A stretch of DNA of 64,000 nt from VXYL01 sp965243175 (GTDB taxonomy: Bacteria; Pseudomonadota; Gammaproteobacteria; Pseudomonadales; Azotimanducaceae): contig OZ251532.1 in the NCBI GenBank assembly GCA_965243175.1, forward strand, positions 2,790,001 to 2,854,000, in the 5' to 3' direction. Positions 16,603 to 25,867 of this stretch are shown here, piece by piece (position 1 is the stretch's first letter; every line of letters begins with the position of its first letter). The translations under genes were made by a program, and so were the position numbers. The notes under the pieces are model-generated. The model was not told where the DNA came from, did no database searches, and saw only the letters and a list, made by a program, of their open reading frames with translations.

Positions 16603-19010
16603 TGCAGTTCGTCTTCAGCGAAGAGCAGGCGCAGCTGCGCGACGCGGTACGGCGCTTCCTGAGCCAGCACTCGCCGCCGACCGAGGTGCGGCGGCTGATG
16701 GAGACGGACGCTGGCTACGACGGCGAAGTCTGGCGGCGGCTCTGCACCGATCTGGCGCTGGGCGGCGTCCACATCCCCGAACGGCACGGCGGCCAGGGGT
16801 TCACGTTCGCGGAACTCGCCATCGTGCTGGAAGAGATGGGGCGGGCGCTCTACTGCGGCCCGTACTTCTCGTCGACCGTGCTGGCCGCCACCGCCATCCT
16901 CAACGCCGGCAGCGAGGCGGACAAGGACGACCTGCTGCCGGCCATCGCTTCCGGGGAATGCAGGGCCGCGCTGGCCTTCACCGAGGGGAATGGGGGCTGG
17001 GACGCCGACGGCATCGAGGCGATCGCACGAGACGGGGCGCTCAGCGGCGTCAAGAGCCATGTTGTCGACGGCTGCACGGCGGAGCTACTGGTGGTGGCGG
17101 CGCGGGAAGCTGGCGGCATCTCCTTGTACGCCGTCGAAGCGGATGCACATGGGGTCTCGCGGCGTCCGCTCGCGGCGTTGGACCCGACGCGCAAGCTCGC
17201 CGAAATCACGCTGCAAGGAGCGCCGGGGAGACTCGTCGGCAAAGCGGGCGGCAGCGGCGAAGCGTTGGCGACGACCTTGCAGCTCGGCGCCGTGGCGCTG
17301 GCCAACGAGATGGCCGGCGGGGCCGAACGGCTGCTGGAATCCGCAGTCGAGTACGCCTCGACGCGGGTGCAGTTCGGGCGCCCCATCGGTTCGTTCCAAG
17401 CGATCAAGCATCGCTGCGCCGAACTGCTGCTTGCCGTGGAACTGGCGAAGTCCGCTGCCTACCAAGCGGCCCATGCCGCGGCGGTTGGCGACGACGATCT
17501 GCCGGCGCTGGCCAGCCTCGCGAAGGCGGCTGCCGCCGAGGCGTACATGCAGGCGGCCAAGGATTGCATTCAGATCCACGGCGGCATCGGCTTCACCTGG
17601 GAGAACGACACCCACCTCTGGTACAAGCGCGCCAAGAGCTCGGAGGCGTTCCTCGGCACGCCGTCCGAGCATCGGCAGCGGTTGATGGAACGCTGGCAGA
17701 CGCCGCGTCCTTCGAAGGCGGAGGCGGCAGCAGTCGAGAGCGAAGCCGAGTCGACGCCTGCGGTTCAGGACGGCGCCGAGGCGGCCACGGTCCGCGCCGA
17801 AGTCCGCGCCTGGCTCGAGGCGAACTGGGATGCGAGCGCGAGCCTCGTCGAGTGGCGGAGCAAGCTGGCCGATTCCGGCTGGGGGATGCCGACCTGGCCG
17901 AAGACGTGGTTCGGGCGCGACCTGCCGCAAGCGCTGGCACCGATGGTGGACGAGGAGTTCGCGCGCATCGGCGCCATCGGGGTCGCCAGGAGCGGCATTC
18001 GTCTGCTCGCCGCGGCGACGCTGCTCGAACACGGCGACGACGCGCAGAAGGCGAAGTATCTGCGCCGCATCCTCACCGGCGAAGACACCTGGTGCCAGCT
18101 GTTCAGCGAACCGGGCAGCGGTTCGGACCTCGCCGGGGCGGCGAGCCGCGCCGAGTTCGACGGCGAGCGCTGGATCGTCAACGGCCAGAAGGTGTGGACC
18201 ACCAGCGCCCACCATGCGGACTACGGCCTGCTGCTGGCGCGCACGGATTGGGACGTGCCCAAGCACCAGGGGCTTTCGTACTTCGTGCTGGACATGCGGC
18301 AGCCCGGCGTGGAGGTGCGGCCTTTGCGGCAGATGAACGGCCATGCGTCGTTCAACCAGGTGTTCTTCACGGATGCCCAGGTGCCGCCCGAAGATCGGAT
18401 TTCCGCCACCGGCAACGGCTGGCAGGTCGCCATCACCACGCTCGCCCACGAGCGGCGAGGCGCGGACCGCATCGGCGGCGATGGCGGCGGCGCGGAACGC
18501 GAAGGCCCCATCTACGAGGCGGAGCGCGCGGAACAGGCCATCGCGCTGGAACCGTACAAGTGGTATCCGCAGCGGGCCGGGCGGGTCGATCTGGTGGTTG
18601 AGCGAGCGCACGCCACCGGCGCCATCGAGGACCCGGTCGTGCGGCAGGAGATCGCGCGGCTGCTCGTGCTGGCGAAGAGCGCGGAGTGGACTGCTCGCCG
18701 CGCACGGGCGGCTCAGCAGCAAGGCCGACCGCAGGGGCCGGAAGGGTCGCTCGGCAAGCTCGCCGGCAGTCACGTGGCGCGTCTCGCCTGCCACGTTCAC
18801 ACGTTGATCGCTGGTGCGGACGCGATGCTGGCCGGGCCGGACGGAGCGCTCGACGGCCTGATCGCCGAGATCCTCATCTCCGTGCCGGCCACGTCCATCG
18901 CTGGCGGCACGGACGAGATCCAACGCAACATCATCGCCGAGCGCGTGCTCGGCCTGCCCAAGGAGCCGCGCATGGACGGCGGGCCGTTTCGGGATGTCCG
19001 CCGCAACTGA
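16602..19010 (+). CDS. Tandem-fused acyl-CoA dehydrogenase
   Basis: 802-aa flavoprotein formed from two acyl-CoA dehydrogenase units. Unit 1 (about residues 1-365) begins MQFVFSEEQAQLRDAVRRFL and has RVQFGRPIGSFQAIKHR and CIQIHGGIGFTWENDTHLW. After an Ala/Glu-rich linker, unit 2 (about 390-802) has WCQLFSEPGSGSDLAGAASR, NGQKVWTTSAHHADYGLLLA and ends SIAGGTDEIQRNIIAERVLG. At the position of the classical C-terminal catalytic Glu (YEGTxxIQ) unit 2 has Gly, as in heteromeric sterol/bile-acid dehydrogenases where one subunit type carries the base. The fusion therefore looks like a covalent version of an alpha2beta2 enzyme (inference). Start ATG overlaps the crotonase stop. Confidence 0.92.
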   Translation: MQFVFSEEQAQLRDAVRRFLSQHSPPTEVRRLMETDAGYDGEVWRRLCTDLALGGVHIPERHGGQGFTFAELAIVLEEMGRALYCGPYFSSTVLAATAILNAGSEADKDDLLPAIASGECRAALAFTEGNGGWDADGIEAIARDGALSGVKSHVVDGCTAELLVVAAREAGGISLYAVEADAHGVSRRPLAALDPTRKLAEITLQGAPGRLVGKAGGSGEALATTLQLGAVALANEMAGGAERLLESAVEYASTRVQFGRPIGSFQAIKHRCAELLLAVELAKSAAYQAAHAAAVGDDDLPALASLAKAAAAEAYMQAAKDCIQIHGGIGFTWENDTHLWYKRAKSSEAFLGTPSEHRQRLMERWQTPRPSKAEAAAVESEAESTPAVQDGAEAATVRAEVRAWLEANWDASASLVEWRSKLADSGWGMPTWPKTWFGRDLPQALAPMVDEEFARIGAIGVARSGIRLLAAATLLEHGDDAQKAKYLRRILTGEDTWCQLFSEPGSGSDLAGAASRAEFDGERWIVNGQKVWTTSAHHADYGLLLARTDWDVPKHQGLSYFVLDMRQPGVEVRPLRQMNGHASFNQVFFTDAQVPPEDRISATGNGWQVAITTLAHERRGADRIGGDGGGAEREGPIYEAERAEQAIALEPYKWYPQRAGRVDLVVERAHATGAIEDPVVRQEIARLLVLAKSAEWTARRARAAQQQGRPQGPEGSLGKLAGSHVARLACHVHTLIAGADAMLAGPDGALDGLIAEILISVPATSIAGGTDEIQRNIIAERVLGLPKEPRMDGGPFRDVRRN

Positions 19011-20262
19011 GGCCGCGAACCGCGCCGCAAACGCGACGGCGCCTTGCGCGAACTGCGGACATCCGCGCAACAGCCGCTTCTGCCCGAAGTGCGGGCAGAA
19101 CGACCGCGACTACATCCGTTCGCTGCCGCCGCTTCTCGGCGACATTCTGAAGGAGACGTTCGAGCTCGATTCGCGCATCCGGCGCACCGTCCGCCCGCTG
19201 TTCCTGCGCCCCGGCGAGCTGGCCAGCGAGTTCTCGCGCAACCGCCGCGCCAGCTACATGTCGCCGGTGCGCCTGTATCTCGTCACCAGCATCTTGTTCT
19301 TCTTCCTGCTCTCCGTCTTCGCGCCGAGCGAATTTCGCCCACAGCGGGGCGAGCGCGAGGAAGCCGTCGAACAGGTGCGGATGGACCTCGAAGACGCGCG
19401 GGAGGCTGCGGACGTCGACGCGCTGAAGGCGGTTCTGCCGCATCCGCAGCGCCGCAAGGTGGACGCCATTCTGAAACGCCCGGGCGGCTCGTTGGCGAAG
19501 ATGGCCGTGTACGGGCTCGCCAAGGACCCCGAAGCGTACGCCGAGCGCGGCACTTGGCAGAACTACATGGCGGCTCGGGTGATTGACGCCCTGGAGGACC
19601 CGGCGGCGGTGTTGTCGCAGTTCGTGGAGAACCTGCCGTTCGCGATGTTCGTCACCCTGCCCGCCTATACGCTGCTGCTGATGATCTTCTTCTTCGGCAG
19701 CCACCGCTTCTTCACCGAGCATCTGGTGTTCGCCGTCCAGCTGCACACCTTCGCCTTCATCGTGCTCGCCGTCTCCATGCTGCTGCCGGACGGCGAACCC
19801 GAGCGGTGGCCTGATCGCCCGGAAAGGCCGGTCGCCGCCAGTGAGGAAGGGGCATCCTCGCCTGCGATCGATGTGCGAATCGACGGCGAGGGCGAACGTG
19901 CGCAGCGCGTCGTGGAGGCGCTGGTGGACATCTCGCTCGAAGCGGAGGACACGCAAGCGGAGGACGCGACGGATGCGCCAGAGCTCGAAGGCATCGCAGA
20001 GGCCGAAGACGGCGCCGACGCACCAGACGGCATCGTCGTGGCGCTCGGCCCAGCCGACGACCAGACCGACGTCTTCGACCTAATCGGCCTGTTCCTCTTC
20101 CTATGGCTGCTCGCCTACCACTACCTCGCGCTGCGCCGCTTCTACCGCAACGGGCGCTTGCGAACGACCATCAAATGGGCCGCCCTCACCTTCGCCTACG
20201 TCATCCTCCTGATTCCCGGCATAGCCCTCTCCGCCCTGCTCACGGTCTTCCAACTGCGCTAG
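18994..20262 (+). CDS. DUF3667 zinc-ribbon membrane protein
   Basis: 422-aa membrane protein. The N-terminal zinc ribbon CANCGHPRNSRFCPKCGQ (residues 18-35) is followed by the DUF3667 core LLGDILKETFELDSRIRRTV and FLRPGELASEFSRNRRASYM. About five membrane segments follow, including LVTSILFFFLLSVFAP and a C-terminal pair ending in VILLIPGIALSALLTVFQLR. Two charged, acidic, probably cytosolic stretches lie between them (about residues 105-150 and 265-350). Function unknown for the family. It overlaps the dehydrogenase end by 17 nt, so probably the same transcript, and its stop meets the broken methyltransferase gene tail to tail. Confidence 0.85.
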   Translation: MSAATEAANRAANATAPCANCGHPRNSRFCPKCGQNDRDYIRSLPPLLGDILKETFELDSRIRRTVRPLFLRPGELASEFSRNRRASYMSPVRLYLVTSILFFFLLSVFAPSEFRPQRGEREEAVEQVRMDLEDAREAADVDALKAVLPHPQRRKVDAILKRPGGSLAKMAVYGLAKDPEAYAERGTWQNYMAARVIDALEDPAAVLSQFVENLPFAMFVTLPAYTLLLMIFFFGSHRFFTEHLVFAVQLHTFAFIVLAVSMLLPDGEPERWPDRPERPVAASEEGASSPAIDVRIDGEGERAQRVVEALVDISLEAEDTQAEDATDAPELEGIAEAEDGADAPDGIVVALGPADDQTDVFDLIGLFLFLWLLAYHYLALRRFYRNGRLRTTIKWAALTFAYVILLIPGIALSALLTVFQLR

Positions 20263-20630
20263 TCGCCGGTGTAGAGCCCGAGCCGGCACTCGTCGCGCTC
20301 GATGCCACGGACAACCGAAGCTTGAGCTTCGGGAACACCATGTGCGCCCAAGTGCGCCACCAGTCTTCATATTCCTTGCCGATGTTGCGATCCGAGCGAG
20401 ACCAGCCGTTGATCGGCTTGCCTCGTCGCTTGAAAGCGGGCTTGCCTTGTTTGCGCCGGGGATTCGCCAAGCAGAGCCGAGTTCTGGTTGCTATGGAGGA
20501 CGTCCCAGTCGTCCATGGCGATGCCGTATGGGATGTCGGAAAGCAGTAGCTCGATGCTGTCGTCTTCGAGGTGCGGCAGATGTTCCCGGCAATCCGCAAG
20601 CGTGATCTTGTCCAGATAGCGGGCGTTCAT
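20259..20630 (-). pseudogene. Decayed DNA methyltransferase (frameshift and internal deletion)
   Basis: From ATG 20630 the frame reads MNARYLDKITLADCREHLP, then LLLSDIPYGIAMDDWDVLH, a DPPY-type motif IV of an N4/N6-type DNA methyltransferase. After about base 20480 the homologous peptide moves to another frame (GKPINGWSRSDRNIGKEYED, then WWRTWAHMVFPKLKL). It then jumps to a third frame giving a probable C-terminus RGIERDECRLGLYTGD. The AdoMet-binding segment expected between these parts is missing, so the gene carries at least one frameshift and one deletion and cannot make an active enzyme. Intact relatives are about 250-400 aa. It sits beside mazEF, a common setting for restriction-modification loci. 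Confidence 0.75.
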
Positions 20631-20749
20631 TCCGACTCTCCGATGTCCAGAATGTCGTTCTCCGATACGGACTCCACGGCGCGGGTTCGCGTGTCCAGCC
20701 TTCGATTGGAGAGCACCTCGCGGATGGCATCCTGTCGAGACAGACGCAT
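20627..20749 (-). pseudogene. Short ORF overlapping the methyltransferase start; possible endonuclease remnant
   Basis: A 40-codon frame (MRLSRQDAIREVLSNRR ... DILDIGESE) ends with a TGA that overlaps the methyltransferase ATG (ATGA). That coupling is typical of adjacent restriction and modification genes. The frame can be followed upstream without a stop to the mazF stop codon at 20792. It may be the C-terminal remnant of a cognate endonuclease, but no catalytic motif is visible. Confidence 0.3.
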
Positions 20750-20791
20750 GATCTCGCACGCTCTTTCTGCAGGGGCCTTCAACGCCTTCTT

Positions 20792-21142
20792 TCAGTCCTG
20801 CGTCAAGAGCAGCAACACCTTCTCCAACACCTCCTCCACAGTGTCCGCAGGCAGTGCGGCGATGAAGGCTGCTTTGCGCGTCCTCCAGTCGAGACTCTTG
20901 AACTGATCCGCCAGAACCACGCCAGTCACCTTTAGGCCCTTTGGGATCGCCACCTCGAACGGGTAGCCCTTTGCACGGCTGGTGATGGGGCAAAGCAGCG
21001 CAAGGCCAACTTTGCCGTTGTACGTCCTGGGCGAGACGACGAGCGCTGGGCGCCTCCCGGCCTGCTCGCTGCCCGCCTGCGGATTCAGATCGATCCACAC
21101 GGCGTCGCCCCGCTTGGGCGTCCAGCGAGCAGGACTCACCAT
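20792..21142 (-). CDS. mazF: MazF/PemK-family mRNA interferase toxin
   Basis: 116-aa toxin of a type II toxin-antitoxin system that cleaves single-stranded mRNA at short sequences. Family marks: KRGDAVWIDLNPQAGSEQAG (residues 10-29, the MazF GD..W..LNP...EQ..RP signature), RRPALVVSPRTYN, LLCPITSRAKGYPFEV and GVVLADQFKSLDWRTRKA. Length is normal for the family. The start overlaps the mazE stop by 7 nt, so antitoxin is translated first from the same message. The family is normally autoregulated by the MazE-MazF complex. Confidence 0.93.
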   Translation of the reverse strand: MVSPARWTPKRGDAVWIDLNPQAGSEQAGRRPALVVSPRTYNGKVGLALLCPITSRAKGYPFEVAIPKGLKVTGVVLADQFKSLDWRTRKAAFIAALPADTVEEVLEKVLLLLTQD

Positions 21143-21375
21143 GCCTCCTCGCCAACCGGCGAGCCGGTCTGCACCTCGCCGTGCCGATTGGTCTCGGAAA
21201 CCTGCTCAAGCAGGTCGCCGAGGCGCAGTCGCCGCTTGAGCGGCCGGATCGTCAGCGTCTCGCCCTCGCATGTGAGCCCAACCGGGCAGTCCACATCCAA
21301 GGCCAACTGCCGTGCGACGGACTTCGGAATGCGAAGGGCCAAGCTATTGCCCCACTTCTTGATCTGCGCCTCCAT
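21136..21375 (-). CDS. mazE: MazE-family antitoxin (AbrB-like)
   Basis: 79-aa antitoxin. The N-terminal swapped-hairpin DNA-binding domain is clear: IKKWGNSLALRIPKSVARQL (residues 5-24), the standard MazE signature. The acidic C-terminal tail (LGDLLEQVSETNRHGEVQTG) would wrap around MazF. The ATG at 21375 gives the canonical MEAQIKKWG start; an upstream ATG at 21480 would add 35 unrelated residues. Upstream lies a short region divergent from the esterase gene, where the autoregulated promoter must be. Confidence 0.92.
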   Translation of the reverse strand: MEAQIKKWGNSLALRIPKSVARQLALDVDCPVGLTCEGETLTIRPLKRRLRLGDLLEQVSETNRHGEVQTGSPVGEEAW

Positions 21376-21511
21376 TCGACGTGCGCCCCGGTGATACGAC
21401 GTAGATACATTAGCGCCTGTGGCGGTGCTGTCAACCGAATCGTCAGTTCTCGCGGGCTGTCGTGGTTGGGTTACGCTCACACCTCACCGAAGCATTGAGC
21501 GAGAGGAGACG

Positions 21512-23155
21512 ATGAAGAACTGCGCCGCCCCGCGTGTCGCCGTGGCGAAGATTGCCGCGCCCATGGTGCTGACGGTTCTCGGATTCGCTGCCGGCGCCAA
21601 TGCTGCGCAAGACGCCGCGGCTGAACGCTGCTACCGCTTGTACGCCCTGACCGACGGCACCCGCGCCGTGTCGCCGGGAGTGTTGATCGAGGCGTCCGGC
21701 GGCATGCCCGCCTACTGTCGGGTGCGGGGAGTCATCGACCGCGCCATCCAGTTCGAGGTGAACATGCCGGTGGAGGGGTGGACGGGACGCTTCCTGTTCC
21801 ATGCCCAGGGCGGCCTCGCGGGTTCTCTCAGCGATGCGACGAGCCTCGTCGACGACGGCTTCGCCATGGCGACCACCGACACCGGGCACGAAGGCGAGGA
21901 CCCGGCCTTCTACCACGACCCGAACGCCACGCTGGATTTCGCCTTCCGCGCCAACCATCTCGCCACGGTGACCGCGAAGGAGGTCATCGAACGGTTCTAC
22001 GGCAAGGCCGTGGAACACTCCTATCTCTGGGGTTGTTCCAACGGCGGGCGCGCCGCCTTGCAGGAAGCGTTGCTCTACCCTGACGACTTCGACGGCATCA
22101 TCGCCGGCGCGCCAGCCATCGACTACGGCACTGGGTTGCTGGCGTATGCCTTGGAGACGTCGCGGCACCAGCAGCGGAATCCGCTCGATCTCGACGACGT
22201 CGCCTTGCTAGACGCCAACTCCAAGCGAGCCTGCGACCTGCTGGACGGCCTGGAAGACGGGGTGATCGGCGATCCCAGGCAGTGTCCGGTCGAACGCCTC
22301 GATCTCGACAGGCTGCTTTGCCGCGATGGACAAACCGCTGGCTGCCTCACGGCGGGCCAGATCGAGACCGCGCGCTTCCTGTACACCGGCGTGCAGGACG
22401 CGGAAGGCAACGTCGTTGTGCCGGGGCTCTATCCAGGGGCGGAAACAGGCGGCGACTTCCAATTGTGGGTGACCGGCCCGGCGGGCTTCATCGATGGCAC
22501 GGCGAGCGACATCACCACCACCGTGCTCGACATCATCATGCAACGCACGCCGAGACCGATCGGCGCGCCGACGACCGAGTTCGATCTGGCGACCTTCGAC
22601 CCCGCAACGGGTTTGGACGAGCTGGCGAAGGCCACGGTTGCGCTCAACCCGCCGGCCCCGGATTTCGGCCGCTTCATCGAACGCGGCGGCAAGCTGATCG
22701 TCTACAACGGCTGGCACGACCACCCGTGCCGCGCAAAGGTCGTCGAGGATTTCTACGAGAAGGCGCTGGACCTCAACGGCAAGGAGGCCCTCGACGAGTT
22801 CATGCGCGTGTTCCTGGTTCCGGGCATGGTGCATTGCATGGGCGGGCCGGGCGCCTGGGCGGCGGACTACATCGCGGCCATCGTCGAGTGGGTCGAGAAC
22901 GACAACGCGCCGGACCGGATTCTGGCGCACCACCCCGGCAACCTGAGCTTCCTGGAACTGTACGGCGCGGTCGCGTCGACCGGCGAGATCGTGAACTGGC
23001 ACGAAGCGGCGATGCGCGTTGGCGAGACCATGAAAACGGAAGACAGGAAGTTCTCGCGGCCACTGTGCCCCTATCCCACATGGGCGAAATACGACGGCAC
23101 GGGAAACCCGGACGACGCGGCGAATTTCACCTGCGCGGAAGCCAGCCCACCCTGA
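21512..23155 (+). CDS. Secreted tannase/feruloyl esterase family hydrolase
   Basis: 547-aa serine hydrolase with an N-terminal export signal: a basic start, then IAAPMVLTVLGFAAGANAAQ with a likely cut after ANA. The nucleophile elbow is WGCSNGGRAALQEALLYPDD (Ser near residue 180), the GCSxGG form typical of the tannase family. The catalytic-His region is FLVPGMVHCMGGPGAW and an acid site may lie in GWHDHPCRAKVVEDFYEKAL. These enzymes hydrolyse esters of phenolic acids such as gallate or ferulate, and related enzymes act on terephthalate esters. The ATG at 21512 has GAGAGGAGAC directly upstream, a strong ribosome-binding site. Divergent from mazEF. Substrate unknown. Confidence 0.87.
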   Translation: MKNCAAPRVAVAKIAAPMVLTVLGFAAGANAAQDAAAERCYRLYALTDGTRAVSPGVLIEASGGMPAYCRVRGVIDRAIQFEVNMPVEGWTGRFLFHAQGGLAGSLSDATSLVDDGFAMATTDTGHEGEDPAFYHDPNATLDFAFRANHLATVTAKEVIERFYGKAVEHSYLWGCSNGGRAALQEALLYPDDFDGIIAGAPAIDYGTGLLAYALETSRHQQRNPLDLDDVALLDANSKRACDLLDGLEDGVIGDPRQCPVERLDLDRLLCRDGQTAGCLTAGQIETARFLYTGVQDAEGNVVVPGLYPGAETGGDFQLWVTGPAGFIDGTASDITTTVLDIIMQRTPRPIGAPTTEFDLATFDPATGLDELAKATVALNPPAPDFGRFIERGGKLIVYNGWHDHPCRAKVVEDFYEKALDLNGKEALDEFMRVFLVPGMVHCMGGPGAWAADYIAAIVEWVENDNAPDRILAHHPGNLSFLELYGAVASTGEIVNWHEAAMRVGETMKTEDRKFSRPLCPYPTWAKYDGTGNPDDAANFTCAEASPP

Positions 23156-23277
23156 CGCAACGCCGAGACCAACAATCTACACCGCCGCATGAAGGCGACC
23201 GCAGCAGTTTTCGTACGGCCGCCGGTCCAGCGCCCCTGCGATAGGATCACCGAACGTCACCGGCCCAATCGCACTCC

Positions 23278-25713
23278 ATGCCCACCTTGACCGGCATCCA
23301 CAACGAGAACGAGTTCTACAGCCACCACTACTTGGCCGAGATCTTCGCCGGCGACATCCAGGCCACGCTCGAACGCTGGCGCAAGGAGGCCGAGGCCGCC
23401 AGCGCCCGCACGCCCCACGCCGAACTCCGGGCCCTCGCGCCCGAGTACCAGCGCTTCCGCCGCGAGTTCGCGCACGAGCGGCGCACGGGCGAGCGCATCC
23501 TCAGGCAGCGCGAGTGGTTTCGGCGGCTGCTTCCGGTCCTCGGCTACCGCTACCAGCCTGCGAACCATCTGCTGGAAGACGGCAGCGAAGTGCCGATTCT
23601 TTGCGCCGTGGGTGGCACCGGGGGCAACGCGAACGCCCCCCGCCTGCTGGTGCTCGGCGTCTGCGATCCCGACGGCGAAGGGGAGGACCCGCTCACCCTC
23701 AAGCCGCACCGGTTGCAGTTCCACGGGGAAGCGCCGCCGGCCGAAGCTCTCCTCGCCGAGACGTGGAACGCCATCGTCACGAAGCGCGTCTTCGCCCAGA
23801 GCCGGCCGCCGCGGTGGATCATCGTCCTCTCCCCCGACTCCGCGCTTCTGCTCGAACGCGGGAAGTGGGCGCACAATCGGGCGCTGCGGTTCGACTTCGA
23901 CGAGATCCTCGCCCGCCGCGAAGAACCCACGCTCCAGGCTACCGCGGCCCTGCTCCACCGCGAGAGCCTGCTTCCCGCCAGCGGGCAGAGCCTCCTGGAC
24001 GGGCTGGACGAGAACAGCCACAGGCACGCCTTCGGGGTCTCCGAGGACTTGAAGCACGCGCTGCGGGAGAGCATCGAGCTCATCGGCAACGAGGCGATCC
24101 GGCATCTGCGCGAAGTCTCGAAGGAGCGCGTCTACGAACGGCCGGACGCGGCGCTCGCGCACACGCTCGGGCTCGAAGCGCTGCGGTACATGTACCGGCT
24201 GCTGTTCCTGTTCTACATCGAGGCGCGGCCCATGCTGGACTACGCGCCGCTGAACGCCGAGGCGTACCGGCGCGGCTACGGGCTGGAGCGGCTGCGCGAC
24301 TTGGAGATGGCGCGGCTGACCACCGAGGAATCGCGCAACGGCCACCACCTGCACCTCAGCGTCGAGCAGCTGTTCCGCCTCGTCCGCCACGGCTTCCACG
24401 CCGAGGAAGACCTGCTGAGCGGCACCGGCGCCAAGCCAACCGTCAGCCAAGCGCCGCAGAGCCACGGCTTCTCCATGCGTCCGCTGGACAGCCGGCTGTT
24501 CCGCGAAGAGGCCACGCCGCTCCTGAACCAGGTGAAGCTGCGCAACCACGTGCTGCAGCGGGTGCTGCGGCTGATGTCCCTCAGCCGCCCCGGAACCCGC
24601 CGCGGCCAAGGCCGGCGCGGCACCGCAAGCACCCGGCGCGGGCGCATCTCCTACGCCCAGCTCGGCATCAACCAGCTGGGCGCGGTGTACGAGGCGCTGC
24701 TGGCCTACCGCGGCTTCTTCGCCGAAGAGGACCTCTACGAGGTGAAGCCGGCCGGCAAGGCGCACGACGCCCTCGCCACCGCCTACTTCGTCCCGCAGCG
24801 CGATCTGCCGCAGTACGAAGACGAAGAGAAGGTGCAGGACCGCGACGAGAACGGCCGCCTCAAGCTCCGCGTCCACAAGCGCGGCACGTTCGTCTACCGG
24901 CTGGCGGGGCGGGACAGGCAGAAGTCCGCCAGCTACTACACCCCCGAGTCCCTCACCCGCACCGTGGTGAAGCACGCCCTGCGCGAACTGGTCACCGAAT
25001 CCACCCCCGCCGACGACATCCTCAACATCACCGTGTGCGAACCGGCGATGGGGTCCGCCGCCTTCCTGAACGAGGCGGTGAACCAGCTGGCGGAGCGCTA
25101 CCTGGAACGCAAGCAGCGCGAACTGAACCGGCGCATCGAACACGCCGACTACGCCGACGAACTGCAGCGCACCCGCCACCGCATCGCGGACCGCAGCGTG
25201 TTCGGCGTGGACCTGAACCCGGTGGCGCTGGAACTCGCGGAGGTCTCGCTGTGGCTGAACGGCATCCACCGCGACGGCCACGTGCCGTGGTTCGGCTTCC
25301 AGCTCATGTGCGGCAACTCGCTGGTCCGCGCCCGCCGGCAGACGTATCCGCGCGCCACGCTCACCAAGCAGAAGAAGGCCAACCTGTGGTTCAACAGCCC
25401 CCGCAGCGCGTGCCGTGGCGTTCGCGGAACGGCGAAGCCCCGACGCGCCCGCCCGGCACGGTCTACCACTTCCTGCTGCCGGACCCCGGCATGGCCAGCT
25501 ACCGAGACAAGGCCGCGAAGCGGCTGGAAGCCGCCAGCTTCGAGACCATCAAGGCATGGCGCAGCGCCTTCTTCCAGCCGTTCACGGAAGAGGAAGTGGA
25601 GGTGCTGGAAGCCCTCTCGACCAGCGTGGACGAACACTGGGCCGAACACGTGAAGCAGCTGGCCGAAGACCGCGCCGCCACCGAGGACGCCCTGCCGGTG
25701 TGGGGCCAGCCGG
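23278..25713 (+). repeat. Long direct repeat, copy A (methylase 5' half)
   Basis: About 2.4 kb strongly similar to 29358-31799. It begins at the methylase ATG, with little similarity upstream, and ends inside the coding sequence. The two copies bracket the SIR2-HerA-KTSC cassette and could recombine to excise it. Confidence 0.9.
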
Positions 25714-25775
25714 AACCAGCGTGGCCGTCAAGTCCCCGTAGATCCGCCTTTACTTTGGCATCGTGCATACGGTAG
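23278..25775 (+). pseudogene. Truncated, frameshifted copy of the Eco57I-type DNA methylase
   Basis: Close paralogue of the first half of the 1633-aa methylase at 29358, with the same start (MPTLTGIHNENEFYSHHYLA), YYTPESLTRTVVKHALREL and motif I CEPAMGSAAFLNEAV. Near base 25396 a run of six C in the intact copy is five C here. The frame shifts, and the homologous peptide YHFLLPDPGMASYRDK continues in the next frame. Homology ends at 25713 (after VWGQP), followed by unrelated sequence to a stop at 25775. The second methylase half, including the NPPW motif, is missing. Scattered synonymous changes and small indels relative to the intact copy show it is not a fresh duplicate. Residual expression of a partial protein cannot be excluded. 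Confidence 0.9.
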
Positions 25776-25867
25776 GGTCGTCCACCTTGATAGCGAAGGA
25801 TGAACGGCAGCTAGCACACCACCAGCCCACCGGCCAGGATGGCAGCACCTAGCGGCCCCACGCGAGC

